A DNA stretch of 64,000 bases from Gemmatimonadota bacterium (lineage in GTDB: Bacteria > Gemmatimonadota > Gemmatimonadetes > Longimicrobiales > Gaopeijiaceae): contig JBBEBG010000009.1 in the NCBI GenBank assembly GCA_040882465.1, forward strand, positions 62,001 to 126,000, written 5' to 3'. How positions within the stretch are numbered: the first letter of the stretch is position 1; each line of letters opens with the position of its first letter. The notes below the pieces were generated by a model. That model was not told the DNA's origin. It was given only the letters and a program-made list of their open reading frames with translations, and did no database searches. A program made the translations under genes and the position numbers. Shown in pieces: positions 21,729 through 29,802 of the stretch.

Positions 21729-22657
21729 AGCTCCGGCAACGCGCTTCCCTGCCTCCCGATCATCCGGGACGGCGCCCCGCGGCGCGCGTTGCCGCCCTCC
21801 TCGCGGCGGCCCTTCTCCTCTCGCCCGCATGGGCGGGGGCACAGGAGACGACCGCCGCCCTCGCGGTGCCCCGGGTCGGCCCCCTCGAGGGAGTCGTCCT
21901 CGCCGCGGGCGGAGGGACCCTCGGACCCGAGATCTGGGCGCGCTTCGTCGACGAGGCGGGTGGTGAAGCCTCCCGCATCGTCCTGATTCCCACCGCTGCG
22001 ACGGACGAAGAGTTCGCGGGAGATCCGACGGTCCTCCGCGCGCTCTCGGACGCGGGCGCCACCTCCGTCGTCGTCCTCCACACCCGCGATCGCACCCTCG
22101 CCGATTCGGAGTCCTTCGTCGCCCCGCTGCGGGAGGCCACCGGAGTCTGGATTTCGGGGGGGCGCCAGCACCGCCTCGTGGAGGCGTATCTGGACACGCG
22201 CGTGCAGGAGGCGCTCTTCGAAGTTCTCCAACGGGGCGGGATCGTCGGAGGAAGCTCGGCGGGCGCCTCGATCCTGGCCTCCTTCCTCGTCCGCGGGGAC
22301 CCGGAGACAAACGAGCGGGTCATGTCCGCCGAGTACCGAACCGGATTCGGGTTCCTCGACCGCGCGGCCGTGGACCAACACCTCCTCGCGCGCGGCCGCC
22401 AGGAGGACCTCTGGTCGGTCCTGGATCTCCGTCCCGAACTCCTAGGCATCGGCGTGGACGAAGGGACCGCCGTCGTCGTCCAGGGGGATGTGGCCGAGGT
22501 GCTCGGGACGAGCCAGGTCATCTTCTACGACGCCACCGGACCGGAGCGGCGGCGAGAATTGCTCGAGGGCGGAGACCTCTTCGACTTATTGAAGCGAATC
22601 CCGCTCACAGGTGATGTGAACCTGGAGACCGCAGGGGCGGCGGCGGCATCGCACTGA
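21725..22657 (+). CDS. Exported cyanophycinase (peptidase S51)
   Basis: A 310-aa S51 serine peptidase homologue. The nucleophile elbow is GGSSAGAS with Ser178; ISGGRQHRLV at 143-152 matches the family's SGGDQ block. Residues 18-40 form a signal peptide (AARVAALLAAALLLSPAWAGAQ), so the protein is likely exported, like the CphE-type enzymes that digest extracellular cyanophycin (Asp-Arg polymer). No cyanophycin synthetase is present here. Its GTG start overlaps the nfuA stop, and a longer in-frame start inside nfuA is unlikely. Confidence 0.82.
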   Translation: MKLRQRASLPPDHPGRRPAARVAALLAAALLLSPAWAGAQETTAALAVPRVGPLEGVVLAAGGGTLGPEIWARFVDEAGGEASRIVLIPTAATDEEFAGDPTVLRALSDAGATSVVVLHTRDRTLADSESFVAPLREATGVWISGGRQHRLVEAYLDTRVQEALFEVLQRGGIVGGSSAGASILASFLVRGDPETNERVMSAEYRTGFGFLDRAAVDQHLLARGRQEDLWSVLDLRPELLGIGVDEGTAVVVQGDVAEVLGTSQVIFYDATGPERRRELLEGGDLFDLLKRIPLTGDVNLETAGAAAASH

Positions 22658-22673
22658 GAGACAAGGATGCCGG

Positions 22674-23144
22674 CTACTCGAAGTACAGCCGACTCACCGT
22701 TTCAGCCACGCAAGCGGGCTTGTCGCCTCCTTCGATCTCCACGGTAACTTCCCGCACGATCTGCAATCCGCCGGCGACCTCGGCGACTTCCTTCAGCGTG
22801 CTTCGCGCCCGGATCCGCGCCCCGGCCTTCACGGGCGCAGGAAAGCGCACCCGGTTGAGCCCGTAATTCACGCTCAGCCTCACGCCCGGAAGGGGTGGTT
22901 GGGCGCCGATCCCCGCGGACGTCAGCATGGGAAGCATGGAGAGGGTCAGGAAGCCGTGTGCGATGGGCGACTTGTAGGGTGACTCGCGTTTGGCGCGCTC
23001 CACATCCACATGAATCCACTGGTGGTCGCCGGTCGCCTCCGCGAAGAGATCGATGCGCGACTGGTCCACCGTGGCCCAGTCGCTGACGAGGGTTTCCCGA
23101 CCGACTTGGGGCCGGAGCTGTTCCAGCACGATCTCCTTGGACAT
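22674..23144 (-). CDS. MaoC-family (R)-specific enoyl-CoA hydratase
   Basis: A 156-aa hot-dog fold MaoC dehydratase. The catalytic pair is D40 and H45 (TGDHQWIHVDVERA), followed by SPIAHGFLTLSM. Such proteins hydrate 2-enoyl-CoA to (R)-3-hydroxyacyl-CoA in fatty-acid or polyester metabolism; the physiological substrate is unclear. The ATG at 23144 gives the standard length. It is the next gene downstream of the FAH-fold gene on the same strand, with a strong terminator between them, so it probably has its own promoter. Confidence 0.9.
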   Translation of the reverse strand: MSKEIVLEQLRPQVGRETLVSDWATVDQSRIDLFAEATGDHQWIHVDVERAKRESPYKSPIAHGFLTLSMLPMLTSAGIGAQPPLPGVRLSVNYGLNRVRFPAPVKAGARIRARSTLKEVAEVAGGLQIVREVTVEIEGGDKPACVAETVSRLYFE

Positions 23145-23190
23145 ACATCATCTCTCATGGAGTAGGTGGGGGCTCACGAAACACTAAAAA

Positions 23191-23230
23191 TCGGGGCGCC
23201 GGCCTGAAAGATCCGGCCGGCGCCCCGATG
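23191..23230 (-). terminator. Intrinsic terminator after the FAH-fold gene
   Basis: A perfect 15-bp stem (23191-23205 with 23216-23230) with a 10-nt loop, GC-rich, followed in the minus-strand direction by TTTT at 23190-23187. It lies 24 nt downstream of the stop of the FAH-fold gene and before MaoC. Confidence 0.85.
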
Positions 23231-23253
23231 CCACTCCCGCGAAGGGCGGGGGA

Positions 23254-24426
23254 TCAGTTCCCCCGGTAGCTGGAGACCGGCGGGAGCTGAGCTCCCGTGA
23301 GGTCTGCGGGAACGGACTCTTCGGCCACGACGGGCATCCGGAGAGTGCCGATTCCCGAGATGGTGGCCTCGATCGTCTCTCCGGGCTGGAGGTAGCCACT
23401 CCGCGTGTCCTGCGCGAAGGCGCCGGATGCGGTGCCGCCGGAGGTCCCGCTGTTCAGTACATCGCCGGGGTAAAGGGTGATGAGCGACGACGCATACTCC
23501 ATCAGCTCCCAAAGGGAGTGGATCATGTCTCCCGCTCTCGCCTCCTGGACGACCACCCCGTCGATCGTGAGGAGCTGGTGCAGCCGTTCCATCGGATCTC
23601 CATAGAATTCTTTCGGGACGATCCAGGGCCCTTGGGGCGCGAAGGTGTCGTGACCCTTCCCGACGAACCAGTCCGATCCGGACGAATACCCCCCCGGGGG
23701 ACGGCCACCGCGGTCCGAGACGTCGATCGAAACCATGTATCCGAAGACATAGTCCTCCGCCTCGGCGGCGGAGACGTACTTCGCTGGCCGCCCGATCACG
23801 GTCGCGAGCTCGACTTCCCAGTCGGTGCGGTCGCGCCCGTATGGAATGACGATGTTGTCGCCGGCGCCGATGATCGCGCCTCTCGTCGGCTTGAGAAAGA
23901 GATAAGGCACGCCGCGGTTCTGTTGGCGCTCCAGGGTGCGGGCCTGGAGCTCTTCCGGTGTACATCCCTCGCATGCGTGTGTGTAGAAGTTCACCGCCGC
24001 GTTCATGATTTTGCTCGGGTACTGGATCGGCGCCATGATCCGCACGTCTTCCACGGCGTGGATATACGCGGGGCGGGGGTTCGCGTCGAGCTGCCCCTCC
24101 GCCACGAGATGATTGACAATCTCGTAGAGCCGGAACTTGAGTCCGTACTCGTACTGCCCAATCAGGTCCAACATGTTGTCGGGCATCGGAATCCGGACGA
24201 AGTCGGGATCCCGCTGCAGGTTCCGGTTGGCGCCCGCGATATCCACGATGAGGGCGTCGCGGAGCACCAGCCCGACCGTCGGCTCCCCCCCGATTTCGAA
24301 GGTGCCGACCTTGAAGGGCTCGACGCTTTGCATGGCTTGAGAGGAGACTTTCGCCGGGACCAGCGCGGCAGCAATCAGAGCTACGGCCTGGAGGCCGCGG
24401 ACGAAAGAGAAGGTGGACTTGGGCAT
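23254..24426 (-). CDS. Exported fumarylacetoacetate-hydrolase-fold protein
   Basis: A 390-aa FAH superfamily protein. Metal-ligand acidic residues appear in DWEVELATVIGR (Glu-x-Glu) and in the MVSIDVSDRGG aspartate, with the PTRGAIIGAG and DVLNSGTSGG blocks around them. The family cleaves C-C bonds or decarboxylates keto-acids in aromatic degradation. A clear signal peptide (residues 1-30, hydrophobic core AVALIAAALVPA, ending SSQA) is unusual because FAH enzymes are cytoplasmic. A TTGACA-bearing promoter lies just upstream. The assignment to the family is firm; the exported location is inferred. Confidence 0.85.
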   Translation of the reverse strand: MPKSTFSFVRGLQAVALIAAALVPAKVSSQAMQSVEPFKVGTFEIGGEPTVGLVLRDALIVDIAGANRNLQRDPDFVRIPMPDNMLDLIGQYEYGLKFRLYEIVNHLVAEGQLDANPRPAYIHAVEDVRIMAPIQYPSKIMNAAVNFYTHACEGCTPEELQARTLERQQNRGVPYLFLKPTRGAIIGAGDNIVIPYGRDRTDWEVELATVIGRPAKYVSAAEAEDYVFGYMVSIDVSDRGGRPPGGYSSGSDWFVGKGHDTFAPQGPWIVPKEFYGDPMERLHQLLTIDGVVVQEARAGDMIHSLWELMEYASSLITLYPGDVLNSGTSGGTASGAFAQDTRSGYLQPGETIEATISGIGTLRMPVVAEESVPADLTGAQLPPVSSYRGN

Positions 24427-24477
24427 GGTGTCCCCCGTCTGATTTGTTGGACAGGTGCGGCGGTGGGTTCAGTTCGC

Positions 24478-24506
24478 ATGGTCGAGCCAACCCAACTGGC
24501 TGTCAA
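24478..24506 (-). promoter_or_regulatory. Possible sigma-70-type promoter of the FAH-fold gene
   Basis: A perfect TTGACA -35 box on the minus strand (24506-24501) and, 17 nt on, a weak -10 (GACCAT, 24483-24478). Transcription would begin some 45 nt before the ATG at 24426. The -10 is poor, so this is a candidate only. Confidence 0.35.
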
Positions 24507-24546
24507 GAAAAACCGGATTCCGTGGCATCCCGTCGTGAGTGCCCCC

Positions 24547-27500
24547 TCAGCTCGCCGGCGCTTCGGCCTCCACCATTTCCTCCTCCATCAATCCCTGCAC
24601 GGCGGGCGCGAGGGCACGAAGGATCTGTGTGGGAAGTGCGCTCGTAAACCAGTAGCGGTCCGCGTCTTCTCCTGGGACATATGCGGTGATGACCCCGTAG
24701 TACCGATCCCCGATAAAAAAGACGAAGGTCGAGGTCCGGTTCACGCTCCGCGACTCGATCAACCGTCCTCCCGGGGCAAAGACCCGGTAGCGATTGTCTC
24801 CGGTCCCCGTTTTCCCACCGACGACGAGTGGGACCCCGTCCGGGCCCACGATGGCGCCCCGCATCCGGCGCGCGGTGCCTTCCTCCACTACATCCACCAT
24901 CGCTTCGCGGAGGATCGCGGCCACTTCGGTCGCCATCACACGCTCTCCTTCGGAACCTTCGCGAAGCATCCGCGTCTCGAAGGGAGTCCCTTCGGCGAAG
25001 TGAAGCTCCTCGAGCCGGTAGGTCGGAAGCCGGACTCCGCCGTTCAGGATGATTCCCACGAGCTCCCCGAGCGCGGCGGGGCGGTCACCCGAGCTCCCAA
25101 TCGAGGTGCCGAGCGAGGGAACGATGTTCTCGAACGGGTACCCGAGGCGCCGCCACCCGGCGAGGATTTCGGTGAACGCTTCGACCTCGAGGAGGGAGCG
25201 GATTCGCTGGTCCTGGGCGCTCTGGCGGTTCGTCCGGAAAAGCCAGGCGTATACGTCCTGCCGCGCCGTCTCGCTTGCCGCAATCAGCTCGGTCCGCGTC
25301 GCCTCGGGGTTCACGATAAGGTGCCGCGCTGCCCATAGCTCGAGTGGATGCACGGAGGCGAGGAATCCGAGATCCGCGAGGAGCTGGCCCTCCGGATTCG
25401 CACGCGCGTACAGGTCCGCGACCGTCGCGACGCTGAATTCCGACTCGGGCTGATTCGCGCGCAGGAGGAACTCGAATTCATCGGGCGTCGGATTGGGCGC
25501 GACGGCGCGGTAGACCCAGGCGATTCTCTGCGGGGTGAGCCGCCGGTCGGCCACGAGCGCCTGCAGGATCTCGCTCCGTGACTTTCCCTGGAACTTGGGG
25601 ATGAACTGATTCAGGAATTGGATCCCCTCGCGGTCCGCGAAGCGCTCCAGATAATCCTGCCGCAGCGGCGAATCCGGCTCTTCGAGCACGTATGCCGTCG
25701 ATCCGGGCACCCGGTAGACGTAGTGGTTCACCACGTCTCTCATCACCCGCACGAAGACGAGGTTCACCGATTGCCGGAATCCCTCCGTCACGGTGAGGGA
25801 GCGCGCGTCGTAGGTGTCGTCGAAGTTCGAGAAGGTCTGCACCCCTCCCCCTGTCACGAATCGCTGGGAAGGATTCGCGGAATAGGTGCGGCCCATGGCC
25901 CGTCGGAGAAACGTCGTGAGATCCACCTCCGGCTCTCCGAGGATCTGGGCGCGAGCCCAGAGGGCCAACCCGTCATTCGGAGAAAGTGGGAGCGCGCGGA
26001 GTGAGTCCGGCGTCAACGATTCATAACTGCCGTACAGCTCTGCGACGACTTCCAGATAACTCGCGAGCGTACGCAGCTTCGCGGTCGAGCCGAGCTCCAG
26101 CCGCGCCGACTCATTCAGGTTGAAGGGCGCGTCGAGGTTGTCCGTCTGAATCCGCACGAGGTTTCCCCGATCCGTCCGCTCGTGCAGAACCAAAGAATAC
26201 ACGACGAGCTCCGGCTCGCCGCGGTCGAGAAGCCGCGGGCCGTCGAATCCTCCCTCGCGAACGAAATTCGGATCGGAGAGCGCCACGAGGAAGTCCGTCG
26301 CAGCGCGCTGGGCGTCGCCATCGAGCGTCGTCCTCACAGTGAGATCGAGCCGGTCGAGATCGTACAGGCGCGGGACCCCGAGGAGGCCGAGGAGTTGGGT
26401 TCGCACGGCGTTGACCCCCTTCCTGTCCACGAAGGAAACGGGCGGGCGCTCCACTGTGAGCGAACGGACCTCGCTCGCGGCCTCGAGCGCCGCCGCCGCG
26501 AGCGCCCTTGGGATCACCCCCTCGCTTTCGAGGAGACCGATGTACTGATCGGTCGCTTGTGCGAGCGCTTCGCGTCCCTCCCCCTGCGTGAGGTAATAAC
26601 TCGGGCGACGCTGGGCGATGAGGAGGCTCAGGACCTCTCGGTAGGCCGCTCCGCTCTCCGAGATGGGCGGCACGCCCCGCTCGCCGTTCGGCCCATCCCA
26701 GAAGGTGGCGGCCGCCGAGGCACCCGGAGGGAACACGCGTGCCGGATCCGGAAGGAGCGGGCTCCCACCGGGCTCGACAGCCGCGAGCAGCCGGTTCGCC
26801 TCCGCAAACTCCCTTCCGTACCAAGCCCAGAGCCCGTCTCCGAGGCCAGTCACCTCACCTTCCCCGCGCTGTGCCGCGAGGGGAACGGAGTTCAGGTAGT
26901 CGAGGACGATTTTTCGGCGTGCGGGGAGGGTCTCCTCCCCTCCGAGATACCCGCGGAGCGAGGCGCTCGCCATCTGGACCAGCTTATCGCGAGGGGATTC
27001 GGTGAGCCCGTCCGGGGCATGGCGAAACTTCTCGAGCTGCGTCGCGAGTGTGCTCGCCCCGGCGACGTTCCCCTCACGCCCGAGGAAACGCAGCCCGAGC
27101 TCGAAGACGCTTCGAATCAGGCGCGACCACTCCACCGCCGGATTTTGCTTCGGACGGTCGGGGTCGAGGATCGTCCGATTCTCGATGAAGAGAAGGGTCT
27201 GCCAAACGATCGGCGGGATCGCTTCGAACGAAGGAAAGACACGCGCCGGGTAGGGCTCGGAAAAGAGCGGCCCGCCGTTTCGGTCCAAGACGGTGAGCCC
27301 CGCGCGCGATTTCTCTCCGTAGATCGGGAAGAGGTCGTGGACCTCGACCATTTCCGCGAAGCGCTCCGAGACCCGCGCCTGCTCGACGACCCCGAATCCC
27401 CGGCTCTCCGCGCCCCGGATCATCCCGGGGAGGGCAGCGTAGCCGAGGCGCCGGTCGTAAGGTCCTTCACCGGGAAATACGATGCGGGGCGAAGGGCCCT

Positions 27501-27690
27501 CCTCTACGGCCCAGGTCAGCTCGGCCGCGAGGGGCGCGAGCCACCGCGCCTGGAGCGTGGAGGTCCTCATCTCCCACCACGCTGCCACCGCCAGGAGCAA
27601 GAGGGGGACCGCGAGAATAAGGGAAACGAGGGCCCAGCGGGGAAACCGGCCCCCGCGGGCCGGCTCTTCATCACCGCGCCAGCGCGTCAT
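24547..27690 (-). CDS. Class A penicillin-binding protein (transglycosylase/transpeptidase)
   Basis: A 1,047-aa bifunctional peptidoglycan synthase. A cytoplasmic tail and membrane anchor (residues 19-38) are followed by the GT51 transglycosylase, with the catalytic Glu170 in FIENRTIL and the GASTLATQLEK block at 211-221. The transpeptidase has S535-TAK538 (LGSTAKLRTL), SVN at 641-643 and KTG at 960-962. It polymerises glycan strands and cross-links stem peptides. It is longer than typical PBP1s, with about 130 residues before GT51 (DRRLGYAALPGMI) and long inserts in the transpeptidase. The ENR in place of the usual EDxxFxxH motif suggests a divergent transglycosylase. Confidence 0.9.
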   Translation of the reverse strand: MTRWRGDEEPARGGRFPRWALVSLILAVPLLLLAVAAWWEMRTSTLQARWLAPLAAELTWAVEEGPSPRIVFPGEGPYDRRLGYAALPGMIRGAESRGFGVVEQARVSERFAEMVEVHDLFPIYGEKSRAGLTVLDRNGGPLFSEPYPARVFPSFEAIPPIVWQTLLFIENRTILDPDRPKQNPAVEWSRLIRSVFELGLRFLGREGNVAGASTLATQLEKFRHAPDGLTESPRDKLVQMASASLRGYLGGEETLPARRKIVLDYLNSVPLAAQRGEGEVTGLGDGLWAWYGREFAEANRLLAAVEPGGSPLLPDPARVFPPGASAAATFWDGPNGERGVPPISESGAAYREVLSLLIAQRRPSYYLTQGEGREALAQATDQYIGLLESEGVIPRALAAAALEAASEVRSLTVERPPVSFVDRKGVNAVRTQLLGLLGVPRLYDLDRLDLTVRTTLDGDAQRAATDFLVALSDPNFVREGGFDGPRLLDRGEPELVVYSLVLHERTDRGNLVRIQTDNLDAPFNLNESARLELGSTAKLRTLASYLEVVAELYGSYESLTPDSLRALPLSPNDGLALWARAQILGEPEVDLTTFLRRAMGRTYSANPSQRFVTGGGVQTFSNFDDTYDARSLTVTEGFRQSVNLVFVRVMRDVVNHYVYRVPGSTAYVLEEPDSPLRQDYLERFADREGIQFLNQFIPKFQGKSRSEILQALVADRRLTPQRIAWVYRAVAPNPTPDEFEFLLRANQPESEFSVATVADLYARANPEGQLLADLGFLASVHPLELWAARHLIVNPEATRTELIAASETARQDVYAWLFRTNRQSAQDQRIRSLLEVEAFTEILAGWRRLGYPFENIVPSLGTSIGSSGDRPAALGELVGIILNGGVRLPTYRLEELHFAEGTPFETRMLREGSEGERVMATEVAAILREAMVDVVEEGTARRMRGAIVGPDGVPLVVGGKTGTGDNRYRVFAPGGRLIESRSVNRTSTFVFFIGDRYYGVITAYVPGEDADRYWFTSALPTQILRALAPAVQGLMEEEMVEAEAPAS

Positions 27691-27912
27691 CTCACTCCAA
27701 TCGAACCCCCGGGTCCGCCGTCGCCCCCCGCGTCAGGATCGGAACCGGAAGCGAAAGCTCTCTTCAACGAGCAAGCTCGAACAAGTACATGGGCGAGGTC
27801 AAGCGACGGCGAACCGCCGGGAATTCCGAGCGCGGATGAGCCGCTTCGACCGGAAAGATCTCCCGCATCTCGGACCCTGGCAGGGTCGGGGACCAGCAGG
27901 TAGGATCCCGCC

Positions 27913-29802
27913 GTGCGCTCCCCTCACACCTTCGCCCTCCTCCTCTGGGGGTCCGTCGCGGTTCTCGCGGCGCTCGGACCCGATCGCGCGACCCTTTGGC
28001 CCGCCACCGTCGCGTATACATCCGCCTTCCTCGCCCTCCTCCACCTCTGGCGGCGCCATCGCGCCTACCTCGACGATCCTCGTGTCCTTCTCGGAGGCGC
28101 GGTTCTCCTCCGAGTCACCCTTTTCCCCGCGCTCCCCGACCTCTCGGACGATCTTTTTCGATACGTCTGGGATGGGTGGTTGTCCTTCTCGGGAATGAAT
28201 CCCTATCTGTACCCGCCCGCCGATCCCGCGCTCGCGGCCTGGCAGGGATCGCCCCTCTACCTGGCGCTGAACTCGGCCGCCTACCACTCGGTTTATCCGC
28301 CCCTCTCTCAGGTCGTCTTTTTCGCGGGTGGCGCCGCGTACGAACACCTCGGATGGCCCGCCGCCGCGTATGTCGTAAAGGGCGGTTTCCTTGCCCTCGA
28401 GGTGGCGGGGATCGCGGGGATCTTTTTCGCTCTTCGGGCGCTGGGGCGGGAGTGTGCGTCGCTCGCGCTCTACGCCTGGAATCCGCTCGTCCTTGTCACG
28501 ATCGCGGGAAGTGGACACACGGAGGGCGGGCTGACGGCGGCCCTCGGCCTCCTCGCCTTTGGCGTCGCGTCCGGCCGGGGGAAGACGGCCTGGTGCGGCC
28601 TCGTCCTCGCCGCCGCATCGAAGGGAGTGCCGATCGTTCTCGCACCGCTCCTCTTCCGGCGGCTCAAGGAGGCCGGGGGAAGTGGACGGGCGCTCGGGGA
28701 CGCCTGGCCGGCGGCGCTGCTCGCCCTGGCGCTCGCTCTTCCCGTTATCGCTCCGGGCGCGCTCGCGGGCGTCATATCCTCCCTCGACCTTTACGTTCGC
28801 CTCTTCGAATTCAACGGGGGACTCTACCTTCTCGCGCAGGAGGTGGTGCGCGCCTTCACCGGCGAGGATTACGGCCGGACGATCGGGCCGTTACTGCGAT
28901 GGCTCTTCCTGGGGATCGCACTCCTCGTCTCCCTTCGTTGGCCGGTCCGCGGCGCGGAGGACTGGTTTCAGGGGGCGCTCCTCCTCTTCGGCCTCTATCT
29001 CGCGACCGCCACGACGGTCCATCCCTGGTACCTCGGCTGGGGACTCGCGCTCGTCCCCCTCACTTCCTTCATTCGCGGCCCCTGGCTCTGGGCATCGTGG
29101 GCGGCATTTCTCACCTACTTCACTTATGCCGGCGGGCCGCATGGCGTTCTGACGGCGATTTTCTGGGGAGGCGTCGCGCTTTTTTTGGTGCGCGATCTCG
29201 AGGGCGCGATCCGGGACCGGCTCCTCCGGTGGGCCGGCCGGAGGAAGGCGCGGCAACTCGAAGACGTCCTTCAGGACGGAAGCCTTCTCGATCTCGGTGC
29301 GGGAGAAGGTTACGTGGCGGCCGAACTTCGCCGCGCGGATCGGACGATCTACCTCATGGACGTGCGTCCTTCGTTTCAGGTTCCCCTCCCCGGCGTCGTG
29401 TACGACGGGTCGCGCGTGCCACTGCGCGACGGCGCGGTGGATACGGTTCTCCTTTCCCTCGCCCTGCATCACGCCGAGAACCCCGACCGCGTCCTCGCCG
29501 AAGCGCTCCGGGTCGCCCGGAAGCGAGTCCTCGTCACGGAATCCACCTACCGATGGGGTTGGGAGAGGAACGCGCTGGAGGTGGCCGACCGTTGGGCGAA
29601 CCGCGGGAGAGGGATGGAGACCAAAGAAGCCGGAGGCGGCGCGACGCTCCACTTCAGAACCGTCGGCAGCTGGCTCGGAGCGTTCTCGGAGGCTGGCGCG
29701 GAAGTGCTGGAATCCCGGCGTCTCAACCGAGTCGGACACCGTCACCACCTCTTCGTGCTGCGGCCGCGCGGCGTGCGCGGGGCTCCCGCGCCCCTTCCCT
29801 AA
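27913..29802 (+). CDS. Membrane glycosyltransferase fused to a SAM methyltransferase
   Basis: A 629-aa fusion protein. Residues 1-435 form a polytopic membrane domain with about 10-12 helices and the DLSDDLFRYVWDGWLSF..MNPY motif at 76-98. That motif is typical of GT87/GT-C polyprenyl-phosphate-dependent mannosyl- or related transferases, with the DD as a likely catalytic Asp pair. Residues 440-620 form a class I methyltransferase with motif I SLLDLGAGEGYVAAEL at about 457-472 and a later VDTVLLSLALHHAENPDR block. The pairing suggests a cell-surface glycan or glycolipid that is glycosylated and then methylated; the substrate is unknown. The start is the GTG at 27913. It is divergent from the PBP gene. 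Confidence 0.8.
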   Translation: MRSPHTFALLLWGSVAVLAALGPDRATLWPATVAYTSAFLALLHLWRRHRAYLDDPRVLLGGAVLLRVTLFPALPDLSDDLFRYVWDGWLSFSGMNPYLYPPADPALAAWQGSPLYLALNSAAYHSVYPPLSQVVFFAGGAAYEHLGWPAAAYVVKGGFLALEVAGIAGIFFALRALGRECASLALYAWNPLVLVTIAGSGHTEGGLTAALGLLAFGVASGRGKTAWCGLVLAAASKGVPIVLAPLLFRRLKEAGGSGRALGDAWPAALLALALALPVIAPGALAGVISSLDLYVRLFEFNGGLYLLAQEVVRAFTGEDYGRTIGPLLRWLFLGIALLVSLRWPVRGAEDWFQGALLLFGLYLATATTVHPWYLGWGLALVPLTSFIRGPWLWASWAAFLTYFTYAGGPHGVLTAIFWGGVALFLVRDLEGAIRDRLLRWAGRRKARQLEDVLQDGSLLDLGAGEGYVAAELRRADRTIYLMDVRPSFQVPLPGVVYDGSRVPLRDGAVDTVLLSLALHHAENPDRVLAEALRVARKRVLVTESTYRWGWERNALEVADRWANRGRGMETKEAGGGATLHFRTVGSWLGAFSEAGAEVLESRRLNRVGHRHHLFVLRPRGVRGAPAPLP

